From Fimbriimonas sp. (lineage in GTDB: Bacteria; Armatimonadota; Fimbriimonadia; Fimbriimonadales; Fimbriimonadaceae): a DNA stretch of 44,161 nucleotides. Each line of letters opens with the position of its first letter. The stretch's first letter is position 1. Below the pieces are notes generated by a model. That model did no database searches and was not told the origin of the DNA. It worked only from the letters and a program-made list of their open reading frames with translations. The DNA lies in assembly GCA_030447945.1 (NCBI GenBank), contig JAUJNV010000008.1, positions 1 through 44,161 of the forward strand, given 5' to 3'. Positions 28,977 to 37,309 of this stretch are shown here, piece after piece. Position numbers and translations under genes: made by a program.

Positions 28977-29963
28977 ATGTTAGGGCAGAGACTGGCGATA
29001 GTCGGAGCGCTTTCCGCGCTGACTCTCATTTCTGGATGCAGTAAAGCCGAGGAGAGCGCGGACTACGGCAGCGCAACGGCGGGGGGAACATTAGGTCAGG
29101 AGATGAAAGCGGCCAGTGGACCGCTGTCAGGGGCCACCGATGCAACGCAAGCAGGTGGCCCACCAGCAGAAAAGACGGGCGCGGCGCGCTCCGGCTCTCC
29201 TCAGGCCAAAGTCACCAACGCGTCCTACATCCCTCAGCGCCAGGTTATCCGGAAGGCATCCGTTAGCGTGCGCGTGAAGAGCGTCGAGGCGGCCGAGAAG
29301 ACGGTCAACAGGATTGTCGCCCGCTTGGGGGGATACGTGGACAGCGCGACGAGCACCGACCTCTCTTCGACCAAGCCGGTCATCTCCATTACCCTACGGG
29401 TACCTGTGCAGAGCTTCGATCAGTCGCTGGCCGAGTTCGAGGCGCTGGGCAGTCGGCTGAGCAAGACCATCGAATCGGAAGACGTTACGGGGCAGCTCGT
29501 CGACCTGGAGGCGCGGCTGAAGACGAAGCTCGCGCAGGAGGAGACGTACCGGAACCTCCTGAAGCAGTCGCGGAGCCTCGACAGCACGATCCGGCTCCAG
29601 GACGAGTTGGAGAGCGTCCGCAGCGAGATTGAGAGCATGGCGGCCCAGCGAAAGACCATGGCGGGTCTCGCGGCCCTCTCGACGATCACTCTGACGCTGG
29701 AGCAGTCGGGCGTGCCCGCAGCGGTTCCGGCGGACAAGAACTGGTTCGCCGAAAGCTGGGCCGACACGACCACCTCGGTCGGCGGGTTCTTCCGGTGGCT
29801 GGTCGTCGCGGGGATGTGGGCGCTGCTGCTGAGCCCGTTCTGGATCGCCGCTCTCCTCGCCCTCCGCGCCGCCGCCCGGGCGTCGGCGCCGAAGCGGCCG
29901 GTGCCTCCGCCCTATCAACCGCATGCCGCGCCCGAGCCACCGCCTTACCAGCCGCCGGCGTAG
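28977..29963 (+). CDS. DUF4349 protein, lipoprotein copy
   Basis: 328 residues, with AGGAGG upstream of ATG 28977. The signal peptide ends in lipobox LISGC (Cys21), unlike the transmembrane anchor of the upstream paralogue. A Gly/Ala/Ser-rich linker to about residue 80 precedes the DUF4349 core (RQVIRKASVSVRVKSVEAAEK, GGYVDSATSTDLSS, IESEDVTGQLVDLEARL) and coiled coil (SLDSTIRLQDELESVRSEIE). A C-terminal membrane helix (WLVVAGMWALLLSPFWIAALLAL) ends in a Pro-rich tail with repeated PPYQP. The two copies are in tandem with a 112-bp gap. Confidence 0.88.
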   Translation: MLGQRLAIVGALSALTLISGCSKAEESADYGSATAGGTLGQEMKAASGPLSGATDATQAGGPPAEKTGAARSGSPQAKVTNASYIPQRQVIRKASVSVRVKSVEAAEKTVNRIVARLGGYVDSATSTDLSSTKPVISITLRVPVQSFDQSLAEFEALGSRLSKTIESEDVTGQLVDLEARLKTKLAQEETYRNLLKQSRSLDSTIRLQDELESVRSEIESMAAQRKTMAGLAALSTITLTLEQSGVPAAVPADKNWFAESWADTTTSVGGFFRWLVVAGMWALLLSPFWIAALLALRAAARASAPKRPVPPPYQPHAAPEPPPYQPPA

Positions 29964-30070
29964 GTATAGCCACGGCCAGGATCACGGACTTTACGCGCCG
30001 GTTCCGCCGGCCCTTTCGGGTGCGCTGGAACGACCTGGGGCCTCCTCGTCTGGAGGCCCAGGGCGCGAGT

Positions 30071-31144
30071 ATGCCCCGCGCATTCCACAAGTACGGTTCG
30101 CTCGTCGACCGGGTCACAAAGATCTTTTTCGACATGAGCCCCGCCACCGTCGAGCGGGTGCTGCAGACGTACCGAATGCGGTACGGCGACGGCGCTTACG
30201 CCTACGCGAAGCGGACGCTCGCCGGTTGGAAGCCGGGGCAAGTGCGGCATGTAGGGCAGACGGTGATGCGGCTGCTGGAGATCGTCCCGCTGTACGTGGA
30301 CCGCGACACCAAGTTCGAGCTGGTGCGCATCCTGCGCGAGGAGACGCTGCGACGGCTGAGGCAGTACCGGATCGTGTCGCCCTTGGCCGCGGATGAGGAT
30401 CTCTCTCGGGCGATCGAGACCGTTTTCGGGGCGGTGCGGGCCCAAGAGGGGATCGAGCTTCCCCCCGGCTATTTCGAAGTGCAGGCGTGGGTCACGGCCG
30501 GCGACGCCGCCGTCTTCCAGAAGATGATCCGCGACACCGAGCAGCAGCTTCTGCTCCGCCAAGGGGCGGACTTCGTCTTCCGCTTGGCGTTTCTCCAGAA
30601 GTTGCGGCGCGAGATAGAGATTCCGCTGGACATCCGGGCGGTGTTTGAAATACCTACGGCGCGGATCGAGTTCCGCGTCGTAAGACCAAAGAGGAGGCGC
30701 ATGACGAGCGACGGGCAGAACCCGCAAGACGACCACGGCCTGCTGGCCCAGTGGCAGGACTACGAGCTGGAGAGCCGCTTCAAGGCGGGCGAGGTCTCGT
30801 ACCCGGAGTACGTGCTGCGCAACATGGACGGCTTCTTTACCAAGGAGGAGCAGTCCGAGCTCCACAAGATCGCCGCCATGCACGGCTTGGAGCTGGAGCG
30901 GCTGCTCATGGAGATCCAGATCAAGAGCCGCACGAGCGAGCAGGACCTCCAGAAGCTCCTGTCGACGCTACGGACGCTTCAGGAGAAGGGGATCGCGGCT
31001 GACGTGATCTCCCGTCACGAGACCCCCAGCGGTCACATCGAGATCTCCGCCAAGAGCCGCCGAAAGCTCGGCTGCCTGCCATTTGCCCCGCTAGGAATGT
31101 TGGGTCTCGGCATACTCGCGGCGTTGATTCTCGGTCGTTTGTAG
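30071..31144 (+). CDS. Hypothetical protein with C-terminal membrane helix
   Basis: 357 residues if ATG 30071 (MPRAFHKYGSLVDRV) is the start. The frame is open further upstream (ITDFTRRFRRPFRVRW) but without a good start codon. The N-terminal two thirds are helical and charged (ATVERVLQTYRMRYGDGAYAYAKRTL, a REETLRRLRQYRIV stretch). A coiled-coil-like region (RLLMEIQIKSRTSEQDLQKLLSTLRTLQ) follows, then a single C-terminal hydrophobic helix (GMLGLGILAALILGRL), as in tail-anchored proteins. I recognise no family. It sits just downstream of the DUF4349 pair and may be co-transcribed. Confidence 0.7.
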   Translation: MPRAFHKYGSLVDRVTKIFFDMSPATVERVLQTYRMRYGDGAYAYAKRTLAGWKPGQVRHVGQTVMRLLEIVPLYVDRDTKFELVRILREETLRRLRQYRIVSPLAADEDLSRAIETVFGAVRAQEGIELPPGYFEVQAWVTAGDAAVFQKMIRDTEQQLLLRQGADFVFRLAFLQKLRREIEIPLDIRAVFEIPTARIEFRVVRPKRRRMTSDGQNPQDDHGLLAQWQDYELESRFKAGEVSYPEYVLRNMDGFFTKEEQSELHKIAAMHGLELERLLMEIQIKSRTSEQDLQKLLSTLRTLQEKGIAADVISRHETPSGHIEISAKSRRKLGCLPFAPLGMLGLGILAALILGRL

Positions 31145-31196
31145 GGGCCGCGCCACGCCTCGCGGAACCGCCGGCGGTCCAATAGCTTCCAAGGCT

Positions 31197-31273
31197 AAGA
31201 TGTTGTTGAGAGACTCCCGCCCCTTGCCGGGATGGTTCGTGCCGGGGAGGGGCGGGAGTCTCTCAACCATCTT
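31197..31273. repeat. Long near-perfect hairpin before the beta-barrel gene
   Basis: Left arm AAGATGTTGTTGAGAGACTC followed by CCGCCCC pairs with GGGGCGG followed by GAGTCTCTCAACCATCTT, about 25 bp with one or two differences, around a short CCGG-flanked loop. It ends 21 nt before ATG 31295 and so lies in the leader or promoter region of that gene. It could be a terminator of the upstream gene, a leader hairpin or a mobile palindrome. Confidence 0.65.
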
Positions 31274-31294
31274 GGAGAGAGGGAGGATGCACAG

Positions 31295-31789
31295 ATGAGG
31301 AAGGTTGCGATTCTTGCGTTGGCCGCGGCAAGCGGCGTGGCATCGGCGCAGGTGGGACTGCCGGAGCTGGGGCGGACTTCGGTGCGGGTCGGGTATTTCC
31401 TGCCCACGAACCGGGACGCCGACTCCGAAGGCGGCCTGGCTTTCGGTGTGGACTACCGGCTCCGGCAACTCGCGGTGCGGGTGCCCGCGACGAGCGTGCA
31501 GTCGTACCTGACGCTCTCCGGGGACTACTACCGCCGGGGCGACAGCTATAACATCCCGTTTCTGCTGAACTACAGCGTCCAGGCGGCGGGTCTCTTCGGG
31601 TCCGCGGGCATCGGCTTCGGCTACCACCACAACGCCTTCGATAACGAGGGCGGAATCGGCCTCAACGCTCAGATCGGCGTCGGCTACGAGTTCGCCCTGC
31701 CCATCAAGGCGTTCGTCCAGGCGAAATACTACTTCTCGCCCCGCGAGGAAATGCGAGGCATCGGCCTCTTCGCGGGCGTGAGGTTTTAG
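31295..31789 (+). CDS. Small exported beta-barrel outer-membrane protein
   Basis: 164 residues with a signal peptide (MRKVAILALAAASGVASAQ) and GGGAGG 8 nt before ATG 31295. The mature protein is a series of alternating beta strands (SVRVGYFLP, YLTLSGDYYRRGDSY, AGIGFGYHHNAFDNEGGIG, AFVQAKYYFSP) and ends in GVRF. A C-terminal Phe is the usual signal for BAM-assembled barrels. The size fits an eight-strand barrel of the OmpW/OmpX kind, but I cannot name the family. This supports an organism with an outer membrane. Confidence 0.75.
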   Translation: MRKVAILALAAASGVASAQVGLPELGRTSVRVGYFLPTNRDADSEGGLAFGVDYRLRQLAVRVPATSVQSYLTLSGDYYRRGDSYNIPFLLNYSVQAAGLFGSAGIGFGYHHNAFDNEGGIGLNAQIGVGYEFALPIKAFVQAKYYFSPREEMRGIGLFAGVRF

Positions 31790-31792
31790 AGG

Positions 31793-31858
31793 CGAGGGCG
31801 TTGGGCCTTGGGCGTTGGGCCTTGGAGAACACTCTCCCCAACGCCCAACGCCTTCTTC
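31793..31858. repeat. Hairpin of heptamer units (element B)
   Basis: Tandem 7-nt units GGCGTTG GGCCTTG GGCGTTG GGCCTTG are followed by a spacer GAGAACACTCTCCCC and inverted units AACGCCC AACGCC. It lies in the 69-bp gap between the convergent barrel gene and glnA and abuts the glnA stop. It may serve as a bidirectional terminator. It has the same layout as element A at 23211. Confidence 0.65.
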
Positions 31859-33280
31859 CTACGAGTCCGCGTACAGATAGAACTCGAACGGGTGCGGGCG
31901 CAGGTCGACCTGGTCGCATTCGTTTTCTAGCTTGTAGTCTATGTAGCTGTCGATCAACTCGGTGGTGAAGACGCCGCCCTGGAGCAGGAACGCGTGATCT
32001 TCCCGCAGAGCGCGCAGCGTCGCCCGGAGCGAGCCCGGCGTCTGCGGGATGTTCGACCGTTCCTCGGCGGGAAGCTCGTACAAGTCCACGTCCATTGGCT
32101 TCGGCGGCTCGATCTTGTTCAGGACGCCGTCGATGCCGGCCATCAGACAGGCGGAGAACGCCAGATAAGGGTTCGCCGTGGGGTCCGGAGCACGGAACTC
32201 GACGCGCTTCGCCTTGTCGCCTTTTACTACAGGGATTCGGATACATGCAGACCGATTGCGCTGCGAGTACATGAGATTGATCGGGGCTTCGTAGCCCGGG
32301 ACCAAGCGGCGGTAGGAGTTCGTGGTCGGTGCGCAGAACGCGAGCAGCGCGGGCGCGTGGCGCAGGAGGCCGCCGATGTAGTAGCGGGCCATGTCGGAAA
32401 GCCCGGCATAGCCATCGCCCGCCATCTGGGTCTTGCCGCCCTTCCAGATCGACTGGTGGACGTGCATACCGGAGCCGTTGTCTCCGAACATCGGCTTGGG
32501 CATGAACGTGGCGATCATCCCGGCCCGGAACGCCGTCATCTTCACGACGTACTTGTACTTCTGCATCTTGTCGGCCATGCTCACCAGCGTGTCGAACCGC
32601 ACGTCGATCTCCGACTGGCCAGAACCTCCGACCTCGTGGTGGTGAATCTCCACGTCGACGCCGACTTCTTGCAGCCGGAGCACCATGTTCGAGCGCAAGT
32701 CCTGCAGCTTGTCGTTCGGCGGGCATGGGAAGTAGCCTCCCTTCGCCTTCATCGTGAAGCCCGCGGTCGCCCCGCGGGGGTCCATGTGACCCTGACCGGA
32801 AGTGAAAGGCGCTTCTTGCGAATCCATCCGGTAGAAGGAGCTCTCGGGCTTGTTCTCGAACTCCAGCGCGTCGAAGACGAAAAATTCCGCTTCCGGGCCG
32901 AAGAAGGCGGTGTCGCCCAGGCCGGTCGTGCGTAGATATGCCTCAGCCTTCTTCGCCGTATAGCGGGGGTCCTTCCCGTACTCCTCGCCCGTGATGGGGT
33001 CTTCGATGTCCGCCATGATGACGGCGGTCGCATGCTCGTTGAAGGGATCCATGAACATGGTCCCAGCGTCCAGCCGAAGGAGCATGTCCGATTCGTTGAT
33101 GCTTTGGAACCCGCGGATGCTCGAGCCGTCGAAGGGAAGCCCGTCTTCGAAGGCGTCCGTCGTGAACTTGTCCGCGGGCATCGTAAAGTGGTGCCACGTG
33201 CCCATAAGGTCGGTGAAGCGTACATCGACGAACTGGGCGTTGTTGTCGGCGACGAAGCGGACGGCGTCCTGTGGTTTCAT
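31859..33280 (-). CDS. glnA: Glutamine synthetase, type I
   Basis: 473 residues, intact, normal GSI length. ATG 33280 follows GGAGAAACT; an upstream in-frame Met lacks such a site. Beta-Grasp N-terminal domain (FVDVRFTDLMGTWHHFTMP, FDGSSIRGFQSINESDM), catalytic region with FFGPEAEFFVFD, VEIHHHEVGGSGQSEID, the KPMFGDNGSGMHVHQS loop and RRLVPGYEAPINLMYSQRNRSACIRIP. The adenylylation-type Tyr is present in LYELPAEE, which suggests beta-type regulation by GlnE if the cell has it. It makes glutamine from glutamate, ammonia and ATP. No glnB or ntr genes are adjacent. Confidence 0.97.
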   Translation of the reverse strand: MKPQDAVRFVADNNAQFVDVRFTDLMGTWHHFTMPADKFTTDAFEDGLPFDGSSIRGFQSINESDMLLRLDAGTMFMDPFNEHATAVIMADIEDPITGEEYGKDPRYTAKKAEAYLRTTGLGDTAFFGPEAEFFVFDALEFENKPESSFYRMDSQEAPFTSGQGHMDPRGATAGFTMKAKGGYFPCPPNDKLQDLRSNMVLRLQEVGVDVEIHHHEVGGSGQSEIDVRFDTLVSMADKMQKYKYVVKMTAFRAGMIATFMPKPMFGDNGSGMHVHQSIWKGGKTQMAGDGYAGLSDMARYYIGGLLRHAPALLAFCAPTTNSYRRLVPGYEAPINLMYSQRNRSACIRIPVVKGDKAKRVEFRAPDPTANPYLAFSACLMAGIDGVLNKIEPPKPMDVDLYELPAEERSNIPQTPGSLRATLRALREDHAFLLQGGVFTTELIDSYIDYKLENECDQVDLRPHPFEFYLYADS

Positions 33281-33338
33281 AGTTTCTCCGAAGGCAGGGT
33301 GTGCCCCCGCCCGCTTCGTTGCAGGGGGATCGGGGCCA

Positions 33339-33367
33339 TTATCGCGCATAGGGCGATCCTTTGGGAA
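33339..33367 (-). promoter_or_regulatory. Candidate sigma-70 promoter for glnA
   Basis: On the minus strand, TTCCCA and GATAAT are spaced by 17 nt, matching TTGACA at four of six and TATAAT at five of six positions. The -10 lies 58 nt upstream of the glnA start. No operator-like palindrome is obvious. Confidence 0.35.
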
Positions 33368-33424
33368 GGGGCAAATCCGGCCACCAGAGGCGGGAGGATG
33401 CCCAGGGTACTATGCACCCCGGTG

Positions 33425-33500
<76 letters not shown>

Positions 33501-33546
33501 AGTGAGGATTGAGTGGCGTCCGAACTCAGCCCTTGACACCCAACTC

Positions 33547-34514
33547 TTACCTCGGCGAGCCCCACCGGCCCGGAGGCCACACCATCGCCGCGAACCCACC
33601 CACGATCTGCTCGCGCCGGACGAGACCCCAAGACCGTCCATCCGAGGAGTGGTTGCGGTTGTCGCCCATCATTAGATAGTGGCCCGGAGGGATCTTCTCG
33701 GGCGGGAGCTTGACGAGCTCGGCGTCCAGAGTTCCGGCGCTTTCCCCATGGCGGTCTGCAATCTCGCTTAGGTGGTACTTCGGCACGACCGAATACGGCT
33801 GCTGAAGTTCGCCAAAGTTGCCGGCCGGGTCGGCCGCGTTGACGTCGTTGCTCGTGTAGTTCAGGGGAATGAGCTCATCCCGGTAGCGGACGAACTTGAA
33901 GCTGGTTCTTCGTCAGCGCCTCCTTTTCGGCGTCGCTCATCTCCTGGTACCGGTTCATCGAAGGCTCATTGGAGAGGTGCTTGTACCACTCTTCGACCGG
34001 CTGGCCGTTCCGGAACATCTGACCCTCGCGGATCTCGATGAGGTCGCCCGGTACGCCCACGCACCGCTTGATGAAGTCGACCTTCACGTTCCCTTGTTCG
34101 TCTAGCTGCTCAGGATCAGCCGCCTCAGGCGGCGGGCGGAAGACCACGATGTCCCCGAACGTCGGGTCGGAATAGCGGTAGACGGACTTGTTCGCGACGA
34201 TGTAGTCGTTCACGTACAGCGTGGGCCACATGGACCCGGACGGAATCGAAAAAGCCTGGACGGCGAACGGCGGATGAGGAGGAATACAAAGATTCCCGCG
34301 TACACCAGCGCGTCGGCCGCCTCGTTGAGAAAGCGTGCGAGGCCGTAGCCCAGTCCCCGCTTGTGGACCGGGGTGCGGAGAAGGAACGGGTGTAGGGCCA
34401 GCTGGAGCACGGAGAGTGCCCGACGAACAGCAGCACTTGGCTCAGGGGAGTCCGCGCAAGCTGATCGATAAGCGTCTGCGTCGGGCTGGCCTGCGCCAGA
34501 AAGAGCGGGAGCAC
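33547..34514 (-). CDS. lepB: Signal peptidase I, frame-broken
   Basis: Joined frames give about 320 residues. It starts at GTG 34514, 4 nt from the rplS stop. The N-terminus has two membrane segments (QVLLFVG region, and [13 protein letters not shown]). The catalytic Ser motif is [11 protein letters not shown] with [12 protein letters not shown]. The Lys is in [15 protein letters not shown], and the late box is [17 protein letters not shown] longer than usual insert ([19 protein letters not shown]) separates these. It cleaves signal peptides of exported proteins at the membrane surface. Frame changes near 34435, 34265 and 33880. Part of a trmD-rplS-lepB run. Confidence 0.92.
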
Positions 34515-34517
34515 GGT

Positions 34518-34867
34518 TTAGCGGCGCTTTTTTGATGCGGGCGTCCTTGCCGACCTTGTCCCGCAGGTAATAAAGCTTGGCCCGCCGCACCTTGCCTCGA
34601 CGCGTCACCTCGAACTTCGCCACGTTCGGCGAGTGCAGGGGGAACGTACGCTCGACGCCGATGCCGCTGGCGATCTTGCGCAGCGTCACGGTCTCACCGA
34701 TGCCGCCGTTCTTCAGGGCGAGGACGGTCCCCTCGAACACCTGAATCCGCTCCTTGCCCGCCTCGCGGACCTTGACGGACGCGCGAACGGTATCCCCGGC
34801 CAGATCTGGGGCAGGTCCGTCTTACGGATTCCTGTGTGACGCTCTGAAGGATGGCGGCTCTCGACAT
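34518..34867 (-). CDS. rplS: 50S ribosomal protein L19
   Basis: Starts [12 protein letters not shown] at ATG 34867. One frame change near 34810 leads to [39 protein letters not shown], then [20 protein letters not shown] and [17 protein letters not shown]. The final codons should read KKRR-stop, but a run of A (T on the plus strand, near 34527) appears one base too long, so the written frame continues into lepB. This is a typical homopolymer error. About 115 residues, the normal L19 length, located at the 30S-50S interface. Adjacent to trmD as in many bacteria. Confidence 0.92.
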
Positions 34868-34889
34868 GTTTCTGGTTCCTACGTTACGA

Positions 34890-34955
34890 AGCGTTAAGCG
34901 CGATCCCCGAGCGTGAAGTTCCCGACCTCAGGCTGGAGACGCAGCGCTTAACGCT
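34890..34955. repeat. 12-bp inverted repeat spanning the trmD-rplS gap
   Basis: AGCGTTAAGCGC at 34890-34901 and its exact complement GCGCTTAACGCT at 34944-34955 are 42 nt apart. The latter contains the trmD stop codon. On the transcript they would form a stem just upstream of the rplS start, a position where L19 leader structures are known in other bacteria. A regulatory role is inference. Confidence 0.55.
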
Positions 34956-35661
34956 CCTTTGAGTCTAGCACATCCCGCCCCGCTCGCTCCACCAGCTCCG
35001 GCCGCAGCTCCCGGAGTCAAGCGAAGGGACTGCTCGTGCCTCCAGCGCGCGATCGCTTGCGGTCGCCGCTCAGAAGGACTTCGGGCACCCTCTCCCCCGC
35101 CAGACCTCCGACGTGTGAAGTTCGGCGCGCCAAGCAGGCCCTCGCCCGAGTGACTGTCCACATCCAGGCTCCCTTCGTTTCCCAGTACCCCCGGCAGGAG
35201 GCGAACAATAGCGTCTGCCATCACCAGGGCGGGTAGTTCGCCGTTCGTGAGCACGTAATCGCCGATGCTGAGAGCGTGCGTCGCGAGTTGCGTCCGCACT
35301 CGGTGATCGAACCCCTCGTAGTGCGGCCGCAGAGGAAAAATGACGTGGACCTCTCACTCAGGTCACGAGCCACGGATTGATTGAAGAGAGTGCCTGAAGG
35401 GTCGGTGAGCACTACCGCGGCGTCTTCGTCGGGCTGGAGCGACTCCAGGGCCAGGGCCACCGGCTCGGCCTTCATTAGCATCCCCGGGCCACCGCCGTAA
35501 GGAGAGTCGTCCACCTTGCGGTGCCGGTCGTAGGCAAAGTCGCGTGGGTTCACCGCGCCGAAAGCGACGCGCTGCCGCTCTTGAGCCCGGCCCAGCATGC
35601 TGTGCCCGAGCACGGGTAGCACCATCTCGGGGAAGAGCGTGACGAAGTCCACCCGGAGCAC
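34948..35661 (-). CDS. trmD: tRNA (guanine-N1)-methyltransferase, frame-broken
   Basis: Starts VLRVDFVTLFPEMVLPVLGHSMLGRAQE; GTG 35661 is preferred, and GTG 35652 is possible. Then RDFAYDRHRKVDDSPYGGGPGMLM, VVLTDPSGTLFNQ, a CGHYEGFDHRVR-like block split by a frame change near 35330, and ALSIGDYVLTNGELPALVMADAIVRLLPGVLGN. The C-terminal domain continues GLLGAPNFTRPEVW and VPEVLLSGD. Joining ends at DVLDSKER-stop, 34948. TrmD methylates G37 of tRNAs with SAM bound in a trefoil knot. It heads the trmD-rplS-lepB group; rimM and rpsP, often just upstream, are not here. Confidence 0.93.
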
Positions 35662-35748
35662 GACGCGAGGGTACCAGGGCCTCAACCGCGCTCCGGTTCC
35701 GAGCAAACGGCACTAAGCGTGTTACGATGAACGCAGTTATGGGGGCTC

Positions 35749-36658
35749 ATGGCGCTCCCCGCGTTGACCGAGGCCTCCCGACCGCTTGTCGCCGAGGCCA
35801 AGGTGGATCTTCGGCCCACGCCCGACGCTATACGTTGGCATCCGGACGGCAAGCGCCTGTACTTCGTCCAGCGGGACGAGCTTCGTGAATGGCCGAGCGG
35901 CAGAAGGATCACGCTTCCCACTGCAGACGACGGGCGGCCATGGTCTCCCTCTATTGGGTCCTCCATCCTGTTCAGCCAGGATGGAGGAAGCCTCCTCATC
36001 GATCGCAGGAGCGACGACCGGTTGCTAGTGGTGGACCTTCATCTGCTGCGGGCGCGTAAGGTTGCGAAGGCAGGAGTAGCTGTCTGGTGGCAGGGCAAGC
36101 GACTTGCGGGCATCGCCTGTAAGCATGGAACCAGTGCAGGTGATCGGGCGCCGCAATACCTCTTGATTGGGCGACGAAAGACGAGACTTCCGACCGCTCG
36201 ATGATCACCGGGGTCGATGAGGGAGGAGTGTGGGGCGGTGGGGCGGGAGTATCCGCACCGGAAGGAGAAAACCCGCTTTGTGCTCTACCGGCTCGACAGA
36301 AACGCCAAGATGCTCCGCGCCCACCGTGCCTCTGTGCTGAAGTGGTGGACCGAAGGTCTTGAGACCGATGTGGTCGCCTGGAACCCACGGCACCGGGTCG
36401 CTGCGCTAGGGCTCGGGGACGGATCGGTGCCCTGAACACCCTTGCGTTGTGGACACCCAGCGGATTTGGCGAGTAGCGGACGAGGTGCATCAGGGAACCT
36501 TCTTACACAGCCGTCCGGAGGCTAGGGACGCACTGTTAGCCGTCACCTACCGGTTTTGGGAGCGACAACAGGCGCCAGGTAAGGGTGGCGTGACCGCGCG
36601 GCAGTATGCGCTCGAGCTCATCCACCCCCGGCAACCGGCGCCGCCAGGTGCTGAATGA
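35749..36658 (+). CDS. Beta-propeller-like hypothetical protein, frame-broken
   Basis: From ATG 35749 a 151-residue frame has blade-like repeats: DAIRWHPDGKRLYFVQRDELREWPSG, SSILFSQDGGSLLIDRRSDDRLLVVDL, AGVAVWWQGKRLAGIA. Continuing after frame changes near 36165 and 36240: TRFVLYRLDRNAKMLRAHRASVLKWW, DVVAWNPRHRVAALGLGDGSV, LALWTPSGFGE. The WD40/TolB-like alternation suggests a six- or seven-blade propeller, but no exact family is recognised. It is divergent from trmD (gap 87 bp). Bases 36659-36862, up to gcvH, show no recognisable gene or glycine riboswitch. Confidence 0.45.
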
Positions 36659-36862
36659 TGCAGCATGCTCGGTAGAGCTGGAACCGGCGACGACCGGGAA
36701 GAGCCGGACTTTCCAAAAACTGGACCTGGCCACCGCCTGCCCAAGAAGCGCTCGGCTCGCCTACACGATCAGCGAGGGCCACCGGGTGACAACTCGTGAT
36801 CGCTCGCCTTCGTCTGCGGGTAGACCCGGAAAATTCCCATAGGCTAGGAGAGCCGCCCGAGC

Positions 36863-37226
36863 GTGAAGATTCCTTCGATCTCAAGTACACGAAGACCCAC
36901 GAGTGGGTCCGCGTCGAAGGCAACACTGCGACCGTGGGCATCACGGACTTCGCCCAGAGCGAGCTGGGGACGTGGTGTACGTCGACCCGCCGACGCCCGG
37001 GCGGGTCCTCCGTGCGGGGACCCCCTCGGGAGCATCGAGAGCGTGAAGACCGTGTCCGACGTCTACGCCCCCGTCTCCGGTGAGACGCCGAGAGGAACGA
37101 GGCGCTTGGCAGCCTGTCCGAGCTCGTTAATACCGATCCCTACGGCAAAGGGTACATGGTGTGCATCCGCCTCGACGGCCAGCCCGACGGCCTCTTGGAC
37201 GCCGACGCGTACAAGGCGCTGGTCGC
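36863..37226 (+). CDS. gcvH: Glycine cleavage system H protein, frame-broken
   Basis: GTG 36863 with AGGAG upstream gives MKIPS, then after one missing base [31 protein letters not shown]. After further changes near 36972 and 37017 it continues [23 protein letters not shown], with the lipoyl-accepting Lys codon at 37046. The end reads [36 protein letters not shown]. The H protein shuttles the aminomethyl group from GcvP to GcvT on its lipoyl arm. The natural stop is probably near 37226; a hairpin repeat begins within 20 bases. Confidence 0.9.
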
Positions 37227-37243
37227 TAAGGCGATCTTGTGGC

Positions 37244-37309
37244 TACGGTGTTGCGGCATTGGGGAGAGACTTCAATACCGCAACACCGTAATACCGCAAG
37301 ACCCTCCCC
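37244..37309. repeat. Hairpin of 7-8 nt units between gcvH and gcvPA (element C)
   Basis: ACGGTGTTGCGGCATTGGGG is followed by AGAGACTTC and inverted units AATACCGC AACACCGT AATACCGC, then AAGACCCTCCCC. The outer 12 bp (ACGGTGTTGCGG/CCGCAACACCGT) pair perfectly. The layout of tandem units, short spacer with CTCTCCCC on the minus strand, and inverted units repeats that of elements A and B, with a different unit sequence. It directly abuts the gcvPA ATG and so must be transcribed in its leader. Confidence 0.6.
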
